Shown here: piece by piece, positions 18,901 through 24,630 of the stretch
Position numbering within the stretch: position 1 is the first letter of the stretch
Layout of the letters: each line of letters begins with the position of its first letter
The notes under the pieces: model-generated
Told to the model about the DNA's origin: nothing
What the model saw: the letters and a program-made list of their open reading frames with translations, nothing else
Databases searched by the model: none
Origin: Nostoc linckia FACHB-104
GTDB taxonomy: Bacteria; Cyanobacteriota; Cyanobacteriia; Cyanobacteriales; Nostocaceae
DNA length: 32,396 bases
Direction of reading: 5' to 3'
Assembly: GCF_014696615.1 (NCBI RefSeq)
Contig: NZ_JACJQJ010000090.1
Span: 1 to 32,396 of the forward strand
Made by a program: the position numbers and the translations under genes

Positions 18901-19027
18901 GATAGTCCTGTTTGAGAACTTTGAGAATAACAGGCGTGCGATCTGACAGCTTGATGCCACGGTACACCACAGAATTCTTGCTGGAATATATCTGAGCATC
19001 AACCACAACATCAGGTAGCGTAATCAT
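12992..19027 (-). CDS. hybrid Ser/Thr kinase-AAA-GAF-PAS-histidine kinase sensor
   Basis: A 2011-residue multi-domain sensor. Order: (1) Ser/Thr kinase domain, about residues 10-280, with Lys36 (VILKVL), HKDINPGN and DFG at about 130-153 and APE-like SPEQTG; (2) a P-loop NTPase of the STAND/AAA_16 type, Walker A SGYAGIGKS at about 350, Walker B LVIFLDDLQWID; (3) a long helical repeat region (about 650-1300); (4) a GAF domain (about 1370-1520); (5) two PAS domains (PVCVAVVDKWG and PVCITYVDAKQ) separated by a coiled coil; (6) a HisKA_3 histidine kinase with REIHDTLAQAF and HATPase motifs NAIKYA, DNGQGFG, GLLGM. The ATG at 19027 has AAGGTG upstream. Both kinase activities appear intact. Signal unknown; the GAF and PAS domains suggest a small ligand, redox or light cue. 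Confidence 0.93.
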   Translation of the reverse strand: MITLPDVVVDAQIYSSKNSVVYRGIKLSDRTPVILKVLKQDYPTASELTRYRQEYEITRSLNLEGAIKAYSQQEYQRTLIILLEDFGGESLAKWMHKRPDFCPMPLSAFLPLAINLTDILGKIHAANIIHKDINPGNIVLNPDTGVVKIIDFGIATQFNRTNPTFKSPHVLEGTLAYLSPEQTGRMNRLLDYRTDFYSLGVTFYELLTGYLPFPTTDILELVHCHIAKQPPPPYELNATIPKAVSDIVLKLMAKNAEERYQSAWGIKADLEICADQLKKIGQIHSIQLGLLDIRDQFQIPQKLYGRDREVAMLLAAFERVAASRDYVEKTSEQAQTSKPTFKVEMMLVSGYAGIGKSALVQEIYKPITAKRGYFIWGKFDQFGRNIPYSAIADALQKLVQQILGEPDEQLQQWRSRLLKALGSNGQIIIDVIPEVELIIGKQAPVAEVGSAEAQNRFNRVFQQFVRVFCSQSHPLVIFLDDLQWIDSATLKLIELMLLDEQTQHLFLIGAYRDNEVSPTHPLRLLQERVRKQGVVLGEIILAPLTLEPLSQLIAETLHHNTETIRPLAELVLRKTEGNPFFVGEFLRMLYSENLLTFNAKNLCWQWNIAEIQAQNITDNVVELLLHKLKKLPDDTRYILQLAACVGAEFDLDTLAIVCEKTAQEVFRDLLAAIQAGLIQPLSELDENLLIQEYKFLHDRVQQAAYALIDESHKQVVHLQIGRNLLENTLTERLSEQIFEIVDHLNHGIELLSDSRERHKIAKLNLIAAQKAKAAIAYSMAQTYLATGRAWLAEPSWQKNYDLTLSLYSESTEVAYLCGDFQQVEYWATIVLQEAQTVLDTVKVYEVKIQTYIAQNQPLLAIDTALRVLQLLGISFPENPTQSDIQMELDAMVLCTAPTGSIASFFGEKAIEDLIHLPPMTEPDKLAAMQILSSVTIAAYIAVPDLMPLLVSKQVNLSIEYGNAFLSPFAYANFGLILCGIVGNIESGYKFGQLALRLLHHLNIHSLKARTSFTVANFIIHWKEHVRETSQPFLEAYQSGLETGDLEFAAYGAFTYCLQLFIVGKELVEVEREMATYCEAIRQIKQTTSLTWNQIFQQSVLNLLKPSLNPSCLMGEAYNEENSLLSDEIANDGTKIFHVYFNKLFLCYLFSEYAQACKNAAITERYAINVIATPLIPVYHFYSALAKLAIYSASNSQQQEEILKYVSLSQEKMQQWSNYAPMNFLHKYHLIAAERARVLGQLFEAEEFYELAIQGARENGYIQEEALAYELAAKNYLARGREKIAQTYIKEAHYCYERWGATTKVQDLETRYPQLFSQPSARAGTTIRTTSGTTSNRSGVALDLATVMKASQAISREIELDQLLTSLMKILIENAGAQTGFLILENSGQWLIEAAYELADAESVCTTRVLQSLPTKNHLPESIIQYVIRTHESIILNDATREGNFTNEPYIQQHQTQSLLCLPLLNQNKLVGVLYLENQLATGAFTPERAQLLHLLSTQAAIAIENARLYSKVRESESKMTQFLEAIPVCVAVVDKWGHPYYFNGRATQLLAKDIDPSVTLDQLTEVYQAYQAGTAQKYPTERMPLFRALRGEHTRVDDIEIYHKNAKIPIEAWGTPVFDEQGNLTYAIAAFQDITERKQAEKLLADYNCTLEQQVAQRTAALQKSEAELRDVYDELRLREQELRVITDALPVCITYVDAKQHYRFANRTYEEWFARSQDEILGKHIRETLDDAAYQVMQPYINQALAGQITTYEAEIPCVLGKKYISNSLIPDFDANGQVKGYYGLITDISEQRNAALRERKRAEEASIVEERNRMAREIHDTLAQAFTGILVQVGAAAQVLVDDLEATQAHLEMIDELARIGLAEARRSVTALRPQLLEEGDLSSALHRLVTQMRSATDDTALIYEIQGTAYPLPAEVENNLLRIGQEALTNAIKYAMADEIRLELVYGDAQTTLSIKDNGQGFGVGSIPSVGGFGLLGMSERAERIGAQLRIASQLGQGTEIIVIVNRG

Positions 19028-19185
19028 TCTTATCACCTTGTCAAAGCATAGAAAGAACCGCAAACCCAAATAGAATTAATACTTATTATTCAAGTTCTAC
19101 TTTGAGAAGTCAATCTACCTATTATGTATCTGTACCAAGCAAAGCTCAATGTGCGTAAATTGAACAACGGACGCTCTGGTACTAT

Positions 19186-19452
19186 CTATTTCGATTTTCG
19201 TACCGATTTGGGCGGTGTTCGATGTGCGCCAAAATATTTCTCACTGCGATAACGCAGCCACACCCGCAACACTTGCGGTATCTGCTGTTTTTGCTCTTTA
19301 GTTAATGTGTTGTAAAGAGCCAATGCGCGATCACGCTCACCTCGACAAGCAGCATTGTTATGAGCGTCCCAATAGCTACGAGCTACTCGAATGCGACGAC
19401 AGACTTCTTTAACTAATGCTTCTCCTGTGAGCGGAGCATCTTGCTTTGCCAT
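19186..19452 (-). CDS. small basic conserved-looking protein
   Basis: An 88-residue lysine/arginine-rich protein without a recognised domain. It looks helical, with an EALVKEVCRRIRVARSYW segment followed by an LYNTLTKEQKQQIPQVLR segment and a basic tail (KSVRKSK). Two cysteines (Cys18, Cys35) are too far apart for a metal knuckle. The ATG has no obvious ribosome site. It is convergent with nothing and stands alone upstream of the sensor kinase with a gap of about 160 bp. Its basic character would allow nucleic-acid binding, but that is only a guess. Confidence 0.55.
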   Translation of the reverse strand: MAKQDAPLTGEALVKEVCRRIRVARSYWDAHNNAACRGERDRALALYNTLTKEQKQQIPQVLRVWLRYRSEKYFGAHRTPPKSVRKSK

Positions 19453-19621
19453 ACTTAAATCTGCTCAATTGATAATGTCATCGTAGCGAATCAGATTTAT
19501 TCTCACAATTATAAATTGACAGTTGGCAAGCTATGCCTGTTTTTAACTGCTGACTGATTTTTTAGTTCCGAAATCACTGGATCTTTTGTTGTAGCTATAA
19601 TTTGTCAAGTATAGAAATTGT

Positions 19622-19850
19622 ATGAGTGAGCCAAAATTCCACACAATAGACCCTGAAGCTATAAAAAATATTTCTATTGAGCAGATTCAATCTCAACATC
19701 ATCAAGTTTTAGAAACTGCTGACTACACTATTGCTGTACGGGGTCAAATGAGCAGTGATTCCGAAAGTTACGCTAAGGAATTGATGAGCTACTTTTAATA
19801 CTGCGATCGCTACGGATAAAGCTGTACCAATTGAAGTCTCTAAAATTTAG
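19622..19850 (+). pseudogene. small gene with probable frameshift
   Basis: The first frame runs 58 codons from ATG 19622 (beginning MSEPKFHTIDPEAIKN) and stops at 19798 within ACTTTTAATA. Shifting frame at that point gives a protein-like continuation TFNTAIATDKAVPIEVSKI to a stop at 19850, for a total of about 75 residues. A TATAAT (19596-19601) precedes the start. Either it is a functional 58-residue protein or a frameshifted 75-residue one; the continuation favours the second. Family not recognised. The gene is acidic, unlike its basic neighbour. Confidence 0.4.
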
Positions 19851-19888
19851 GAGCTTCAAACCCTTGCTGTGCCGTATTAATTTTTTGC

Positions 19889-19914
19889 ACCAAATAACCT
19901 ATAGGTTAATTGGT
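19889..19914. promoter_or_regulatory. 26-bp near-perfect palindrome
   Basis: The core TAACCTATAGGTTA is a perfect palindrome, and ACCAA/TTGGT arms extend it to 26 bp with a single mismatched pair. It has no T-run and no stem-loop spacer, which points to a protein-binding dyad rather than an RNA hairpin. It lies between two decayed reading frames, so its present target gene is unclear. Confidence 0.5.
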
Positions 19915-19983
19915 ACATCCAGAATTGTGAAAAATATCGGTTTGCAGAATGCTTATCCAGTAAGGGTTACAGCCTTAGCGTAA

Positions 19984-20133
19984 CTTTCTGTTCGATTGCT
20001 CATTTACCCCCGTGGAGAAAAAGTAAGCCTGGATATTGGTGTGTTTCCCCGTCACGGAAAACGCGCGATTAGAGACGGAGACAAAGCTTATTTAGTTGAC
20101 GAGTCAGCACTGAAAAACTTTTGGGATAGCTGA
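19984..20133 (+). pseudogene. reading-frame fragment, 49 codons
   Basis: After a stop at 19981, one + strand frame reads LIYPRGEKVSLDIGVFPRHG, then KRAIRDGDKAYLVDESALKN, and a stop. Its composition is protein-like but there is no ATG or GTG start before the body of the fragment. It is probably the 3' end of a lost gene. I do not recognise it. Confidence 0.3.
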
Positions 20134-20182
20134 AACTTGAGAAAAAGGTATAACCTGTTTGAGAAGAAACCCAAATAAGGGG

Positions 20183-20199
20183 GGAAAACGAAGTTTTCC
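20183..20199. other. stable short hairpin
   Basis: GGAAAAC-GAA-GTTTTCC, a 7-bp perfect stem with a 3-nt loop, 50 bp past the preceding fragment's stop. No T-run follows, so a terminator role is doubtful. Confidence 0.3.
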
Positions 20200-20280
20200 G
20201 TATATTCAGACAGGAGTTTGTTGTAATGCTTGATATATCAGGATTGATAAAAGATTATATGGAAAGTTTCTGCATATTGA

Positions 20281-20479
20281 AGAATACATTCGTCAGAATA
20301 CCTGACTTTTCACGGGAAGTCCTCAAGCCTCCAAAAAGCGTGGCTTTTTCCACAGGCTAATTCTCAATAACTCTGAGTTAATGAAAATAGCTAACGGAGA
20401 AATCAGCGCTTGGGAAACCATCAAAATGACCTTTTCCACATGCCGTGAAAAGTCAGGTCAGAATACATCCGTCAGAATA
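20281..20479. mobile_element. MITE-like element with inverted and direct repeats
   Basis: Perfect 15-bp inverted repeats CCTGACTTTTCACGG (20301-20315) and its complement (20443-20457) are flanked outside by a 20-bp direct repeat, AGAATACATTCGTCAGAATA (20281-20300) and the same with one change (20460-20479). The interior (about 127 bp) encodes nothing convincing and contains an AAAAAGC-GTG-GCTTTTT hairpin (20333-20349). A third copy of one end lies at 24119-24149. This is the layout of a small non-autonomous element, with the direct repeat either a target duplication or part of the element. Confidence 0.55.
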
Positions 20480-20500
20480 CAATCAGTTGCGGGTCTGAAT

Positions 20501-20570
20501 CCCCCACTGATTGAACGCGAGTGCGTCTCCCCGAGTGAGAAGACTACCAAATTTTCAATTTGGTGGGGGT
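20501..20570 (+). ncRNA. compact structured RNA or element end
   Basis: CCCCC (20501-20505) can pair with GGGGG (20565-20569), enclosing small stems and an 8-bp hairpin ACCAAATT-TTC-AATTTGGT (20546-20564). The result is a multibranch fold of about 70 nt. It could be a small RNA, or the imperfectly palindromic end of an IS200/IS605-type element. No transposase of that type is nearby. The pairing is visible; the function is not known. Confidence 0.3.
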
Positions 20571-20791
20571 GCAAAAACGCCGTTTATTCATCTGCCAGTC
20601 GCACAGAATCCAAGCAAGAGAATTCTGGTTCCTGACTCCTGAATTCTGCATAATAAATAGTTAGCCCACTGTCACATAAAGTTTTTGATTTGGGTGGAAC
20701 TTGGAGATAGAGTGGTTTATCCATACAACTGGAAGATGAAGCACTTACCCAACCAACTAGCTAACCGGATTAAACTCATACTTAACATTTG

Positions 20792-21259
20792 ATGCAAATG
20801 AAGCTATTAGCTTTCTTCGACAAAACAGTGGTATCCTACAGCGAAGTGGCGGATATAGATGGCTTAATTGAAAGGATAGTTATTTTTGCCCACCGACATA
20901 AATATGAGAATAAGAAGGTAGATCGCGATACCTTAGTGATAAAGAAGTCAGGTTTATGGCTGATGCTAACTGGATTATCAGCGAGCCTGAGAATTTCAAT
21001 ATCAATTCAGCCAGACAAAACTGAAATAACCTTAAGTGATTATGTCAAAGAATTTAGGCTAAAACAATTTATTTTTTTAGCTACTTTTTTGATTAGCTCT
21101 CCACTATTTTTTTGGAGTAATTTTGCTGGCATCTTCCTCATTCTAATTTTCCCTGCCTATGGTGCATTTAGGCAATATAGGTTGATGGAGGACATGAAAG
21201 TAGAAATTGATGATTATTTTGCACAAAGATTGGCAAAGCCAAATACAGGGCGAAGGTAG
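20792..21259 (+). CDS. hypothetical membrane protein
   Basis: About 155 residues. A soluble N-terminal part (about 1-85) is followed by two adjacent hydrophobic segments (QFIFLATFLISSPLFFW and FAGIFLILIFPAYGAF) and a charged C-terminal tail, giving a hairpin of two membrane helices with both ends on the same side. I do not recognise the family. Start could be ATG 20792 or 20798; no strong ribosome site decides. It stands alone in an accessory region. Confidence 0.6.
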   Translation: MQMKLLAFFDKTVVSYSEVADIDGLIERIVIFAHRHKYENKKVDRDTLVIKKSGLWLMLTGLSASLRISISIQPDKTEITLSDYVKEFRLKQFIFLATFLISSPLFFWSNFAGIFLILIFPAYGAFRQYRLMEDMKVEIDDYFAQRLAKPNTGRR

Positions 21260-21291
21260 TGTAGTGCGATTGCCCCTAAGGTAAAGCAGTG

Positions 21292-21426
21292 ATGATTTGG
21301 GGAGAGGTTGAGAAAGGTGTGATGGGGGGTGATTGCTGTACAATGTTGGCTAACAACCCCAATGCACACCCCTCTGTTGTTCAATTTACACCCACAAAAG
21401 TTTTTGTCCACCATTCGACCTCATGA
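21292..21426 (+). CDS. possible 44-residue protein
   Basis: An open frame from ATG 21292 to TGA 21426 reads MIWGEVEKGVMGGDCC and continues TMLANNPNAHPSVVQ to a His-rich tail. The composition looks protein-like and the frame is closed by a stop 14 bp before the first GTG. No clear ribosome site and no family recognised. The two minus-strand frames over the same bases look less natural. It lies between two larger hypothetical genes. Confidence 0.3.
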   Translation: MIWGEVEKGVMGGDCCTMLANNPNAHPSVVQFTPTKVFVHHSTS

Positions 21427-21494
21427 TTTGCGGATAAACTTGAAAGTATGATGGAGTGAAGAACACCTGAGATTAACTGTTTGGAGATAGTTGA

Positions 21495-21968
21495 GTGTGG
21501 TTGTGGGAAAAGGACTCGATTGAATACGAAATCTTCAAAAAATACGAGCGAGCATTAGTTAGCATCGGCGTTAACTTTTCATCGGAAGAAGTCCAAAGCG
21601 CTCTGGAATCTGGCAGCTATGGGCTAGAGGATGCCTTAAGAAGCACAATTGATTACGTGCTATGGTTGCACAAAAATGAGAAACAAATTTTCCCAAATGC
21701 CATATTAATTCGGGCTTTAGTTGAGCAGTGGAAGCCAAAAGCATGGCGTGATGATTATCTGGAGCTACCAATTTTGGAATCGCCAGGGCAAAGATGGTGG
21801 AATACCGCAGCATCCATATGGGGATATGATGTGCGTAATCAACTTGTTGCTGACGTATTCTATGAAGATGGCAGAGAGTTCATCAAATTCACCAACGGTA
21901 AAGAAATAAAGGTAGAGACTGCTTGGCGTTGGGAATGGGAGCGAGTTCTCAAATATGCAACTATTTGA
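21495..21968 (+). CDS. hypothetical protein, Trp-rich C-terminus
   Basis: 157 residues from a GTG with GGAG 9 nt upstream (21482-21485). The N-terminal half is helical and acidic. The C-terminal half has many Trp residues (QRWWNTAASIWGYD, AWRWEWERVLKYA) around a beta-rich stretch with FYEDGREFIKFTNGKEIKV. No signal peptide or membrane segment. I do not recognise it; proteins of this look are found on cyanobacterial accessory elements, but that is context, not evidence of function. Confidence 0.55.
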   Translation: MWLWEKDSIEYEIFKKYERALVSIGVNFSSEEVQSALESGSYGLEDALRSTIDYVLWLHKNEKQIFPNAILIRALVEQWKPKAWRDDYLELPILESPGQRWWNTAASIWGYDVRNQLVADVFYEDGREFIKFTNGKEIKVETAWRWEWERVLKYATI

Positions 21969-22181
21969 AAGCGTTGTTTGCAGGATTTGCCTTAGGGACT
22001 TCCAATTTCAAAATGGCAATTTTGTGCCAATAACTTGGTGATTTTTTGCAAACTATTAACGGTTCAGTAAGGGTAAACTATTGAATCCTTGTAATTAGAT
22101 AACAGGTTGAGCAACATGCAATATTTCGAGTAGTGGCTAGACGGCGTTGCATAATAAAGGGATGAATTGAGGTGTTCTACT

Positions 22182-22541
22182 GTGCAGTGTCCATACTGTG
22201 AGTCTACGGAGATTAGAAAAAATGGAAAGCGACGAGGTAAACAGAATCACATTTGTGTTCAGTGCGGTCGTCAATTTATCGATGTTTACAGTCCACCAAA
22301 AGGCTACTCAGATGAGGTAAAACAAGAATGCTTAAAAGCCTACGTTAATGGCATGGGTTTGCGCGCAATTGAGCGGAACAAAGGTGTTCATCATACAACT
22401 ATAATTTATTGGTTAAAACAAATTGGTGAGCAACTTCCAGATGCACCGCCAATGACAGATATACCATCAGTTGGAGAGTTGGATGAACTGGAAACTTTTG
22501 TCGGGTCAAAAAAAACAAAATATGGTTGTGGACGGCTGTAA
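22182..22541 (+). CDS. insA: IS1 transposase, InsA-like N-terminal frame
   Basis: From GTG 22182 (family start QCPYCESTEI; the frame stays open further upstream). It has a zinc-finger-type region with CPYC (3-6) and CVQCGRQF, followed by a helix-turn-helix region GMGLRAIERNKGVHHTT. It ends with the sequence ETFVGSKKTKYG, before which the A8 run (22508-22515) allows -1 slippage into the downstream frame. InsA alone normally acts as DNA-binding repressor of the element; the frameshifted product is the transposase. Confidence 0.85.
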   Translation: MQCPYCESTEIRKNGKRRGKQNHICVQCGRQFIDVYSPPKGYSDEVKQECLKAYVNGMGLRAIERNKGVHHTTIIYWLKQIGEQLPDAPPMTDIPSVGELDELETFVGSKKTKYGCGRL

Positions 22542-22930
22542 ATCACTTTTGCGAAGGCATTTTGGCTTGGGTTTTGGGAGATCATAGCGCCGAAACATTT
22601 AAACCTTTGTGGGAGATTGTTTGCTGTTGGCAATGTTATTTCTACGTGACGGATGGATGGAAAGTTTATGCCAGTTTTATTGAAGCAGGAGACCATATTG
22701 TGAGCCAGCGCGTTGCGGGGGTCCCCCCCGTTGTAGCGACTGGCGAACCCGAAAGGGTCAGCAAAACATATATGACCAGGGTAGAAGGTGAAAATACTCG
22801 TTTACGTCATTATCTGGCACGACTACATCGAAAAACACTATGCTATTCCAAATCTGTAGATATGCTCAAATACTCGATTCGATTGTTACTTCACTACCTA
22901 AAGTATAGAGAAATACCTGTATTTGGCTGA
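22508..22930 (+). CDS. insB: IS1 transposase, InsB-like frame (by -1 frameshift)
   Basis: The downstream frame carries the IS1 catalytic region: VTDGWKVY, and after the inserted repeat YMTRVEGENTRLRHYLARL and LCYSKSVDMLKYSIRLLLHY, the conserved C-terminal block. No own start is needed: tandem AAA codons at 22509-22514 within the A8 run permit a -1 shift to read K-N-K-I-W-L-W. A foreign stretch of 19 residues (about RVAGVPPVVATGEPERVS) is inserted in frame between DHIVS and KTYMTR, encoded by a palindromic repeat. Whether the enzyme still works is unknown. Confidence 0.8.
   Translation, partial: KKNKIWLWTAVNHFCEGILAWVLGDHSAETFKPLWEIVCCWQCYFYVTDGWKVYASFIEAGDHIVSQRVAGVPPVVATGEPERVSKTYMTRVEGENTRLRHYLARLHRKTLCYSKSVDMLKYSIRLLLHYLKYREIPVFG
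22706..22762 (+). repeat. palindromic dispersed repeat inside transposase
   Basis: GC-rich sequence containing GCGGGGGTCCCCCCCG and GGCGAACCCGAAAGGG, of the small dispersed palindromic type common in Nostoc-like genomes. It is 57 bp long, a multiple of three, and is bordered by GTGAGC and GTCAGC, near-identical 6-mers that may be a target duplication. It adds 19 residues to the transposase without breaking the frame. Confidence 0.7.
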
Positions 22931-22958
22931 ATCATCCCGCATTTATGCAACGCCCCGT

Positions 22959-23314
22959 TATTTTTTGGTGTAAAACTCCCTGACCCCCCGGCGCTTGGTG
23001 TACAGTTTTGGGATTGGGAATGGTTTAACAGTCGGGCTGATGAGATGCCATACATCAGAATCATTGGCCCCACAGGTAGCGGTAAGACCACCCTTACAGA
23101 CTGGTTGGCTGATGTTGTACCACATGATGAAAGGCTAGTCATCACAGTCAAGCGCAAACCTCATCAATGGGTGGGCTTGCCAGTTTACGGCGTACCTGAA
23201 AATTACACCATCATCCGCAATAAATTAGAATGGCTGCAAACTGAGCGAATCGAGCGTACAGCCTTGTTGCAGTTACCCAAAGTCAAGAAATTCTTAGAGG
23301 AAAATAGGAGCTAA
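22959..23314 (+). CDS. P-loop ATPase-like protein, 5' end cut by IS1
   Basis: From the ATG at 23045 an 89-residue protein begins MPYIRIIGPTGSGKTT, a perfect Walker A motif. The same frame is open upstream to the IS1 border and reads FFGVKLPDPPALGVQFWDW then EWFNSRADE in a protein-like manner, so the original gene was longer and its 5' part was removed when IS1 inserted. At 89 residues it lacks an obvious Walker B and is too short for a complete ATPase fold, so internal or 3' loss is also possible. Related P-loop proteins on plasmids handle DNA, but the family cannot be fixed. It is followed 5 bp later by the HNH-like gene. Confidence 0.5.
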
Positions 23315-23319
23315 ATAAT

Positions 23320-23832
23320 TTGAAACCTAGAAGAAAATATCAAGCAACCAGAGAAATTATTAAATTTGAATATGCCTCTAATTGGGATGTGACTTGTAAA
23401 CGTACCTACAAGCTACAAGCTAAATGTACAAATAACCCAATGCACGGTTATGCCCAAGTTGTTCATCATCTCAAATACAAAATTGGGTGGGTGCGCCGTA
23501 TTTTGTACACAGTGCGATTAGTATTCCACTGTTTTATAGGGATAGTAACTCTCTTTGTTAATAAAGCAGCAGCCATCAAAAACTTTAATCAGGTGTTATT
23601 CCTTGCAAAATGTGTGGCTTTAGGTTGGGTGTCTGGCGTGGAAATCCCCGGCTGGGACTGCGTACCTGTTTGCCAGTACTGCCACGAAAATAGCTACGGC
23701 CGTTCCAACAACCCTGATAGCGTTCATTACTATCAACATTGGATTCAACAAGGAGGAATTAAAAACCATCAAGCTGCAAAGAAAGCTTGGGAATTAAAAA
23801 TCAAGTTTTGGGTGCTGGTAATAATTCGTTAA
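23320..23832 (+). CDS. HNH-like protein with a hydrophobic insert
   Basis: 170 residues from a TTG start 5 bp after the preceding stop. VVHHLKY (His49-His50) and VPVCQYCHEN (Cys118-x2-Cys121-His122) are the two halves of an HNH/beta-beta-alpha-metal motif, as in small HNH nucleases. In ordinary HNH proteins these are about 20-25 residues apart; here about 70 residues separate them, including a hydrophobic stretch (YTVRLVFHCFIGIVTLFV) that could be a membrane segment. The N-terminus YQATREIIKFEY also resembles the start of such proteins. Either an unusual HNH protein or one interrupted by foreign sequence. It may form one unit with the P-loop gene. Confidence 0.5.
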   Translation: MKPRRKYQATREIIKFEYASNWDVTCKRTYKLQAKCTNNPMHGYAQVVHHLKYKIGWVRRILYTVRLVFHCFIGIVTLFVNKAAAIKNFNQVLFLAKCVALGWVSGVEIPGWDCVPVCQYCHENSYGRSNNPDSVHYYQHWIQQGGIKNHQAAKKAWELKIKFWVLVIIR

Positions 23833-24040
23833 GTGTTTACATTCTATTAGTAGCATGGTAGTCAATCGCACAAAGCAGTGTTGTTAATTTCCTCGCTTGT
23901 ATATTTTGTTCTTAGAGCGATCGCACTATATTTCATATCACTAATCAGCTTCTTAGCCTTAACTGAAGTGTATTGGAATAAACTAGTTACTTTAGCTATT
24001 TAAGCTGTTCAACAACAAAATACTAAGGCAGCAATTATTA

Positions 24041-24154
24041 CTTATCTTGAGCGCACTAATTGAACCTTTAAATCTGAAAGTAGAGCGATTGTATTTAGAC
24101 CGAGAATTCTTCTGTGTTCCTGACTTTTCACGGGATGTGGAAAGTCAGGTTTAA
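24041..24154 (+). pseudogene. transposase fragment (ISH3/IS4-like)
   Basis: One + strand frame reads LSALIEPLNLKVERLYLDREF then FCVPDF before running into the hairpin repeat and a stop at 24154. The LYLDREFFCVP segment is characteristic of the region around the second catalytic Asp of ISH3/IS4-type DDE transposases in cyanobacteria. Upstream the reading is broken by stops. Only this fragment is recognisable. Confidence 0.45.
24119..24149. repeat. hairpin copy of the 20301 element end
   Basis: CCTGACTTTTCACGG here continues as GATGTGGAAAGTCAGG, matching the right-hand end of the element at 20281-20479 (read on the other strand) over about 29 bp. It can itself fold into a hairpin with a 9-bp CCTGACTTT/AAAGTCAGG stem. 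It truncates the transposase fragment. Confidence 0.55.
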
Positions 24155-24630
24155 AAAGAAGCTCCAGGTAGGTTTTCTCTCATCTATTTACTCTCAAACA
24201 AATGCTTGAATTTTTACGTCAAACAGTAGACCGCAAGTATGCGGTAGCCTGCGAAGTTTGTTTAACATCTGGTTGATTTTTGGAGTTTATCTATAAGTGA
24301 ATCTTATTATTCAAATCTCACAATCATCTTTTATACATTTTCTAAAAAAGTATCATATACTACCATTTTTTAGCGAGCGCAGAATTTTTAGGTCTACTGA
24401 AATTCCCAAGGAGGTACTGCGTTGGGGTCGCTCCAAACCCCAGCGCGGTTTGCGATCGCCATCTGCTCAGACTGTTCTATCACTCCCTTGTTTGGACAGT
24501 TGCCACTGTAGCGGGTATAGTGCCGAGAAGCTGGAGCAAAATTAAAGTAAAAGCTTACCGTTGCGGCAAACAATTGCTTTAAGCCACATTATTTCGTGAA
24601 GCGATCGCATCCTTTTTTGATGCAGCGGCT

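Larger units (their letters stand above)
22143..22954 (+). mobile_element. IS1-family insertion sequence
   Basis: Terminal inverted repeats start GGCGTTGCATAA at both ends (left 22143, right end 22954) with 19 of 23 positions matching. Between them lie two overlapping frames typical of IS1. No 8-9 bp target duplication is evident at these borders (left flank GGCTAGAC, right flank CCGTTATT), so one flank may have been rearranged since insertion. Length about 812 bp, slightly above the usual size because of an internal 57-bp repeat insertion. Confidence 0.85.

Noticed and set aside
20381-20635. 84-residue + strand frame
   Set aside because: It runs through the inverted-repeat element and the structured segment, has unnatural composition, and has no ribosome site.
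22143-22954. Target-site duplication around the IS1 copy
   Set aside because: The flanking 8-9 bp do not match at the ends defined by the inverted repeats.
24297-24545. 82-residue + strand frame
   Set aside because: It covers a GC-rich dispersed repeat and has no protein-like pattern or start signal.
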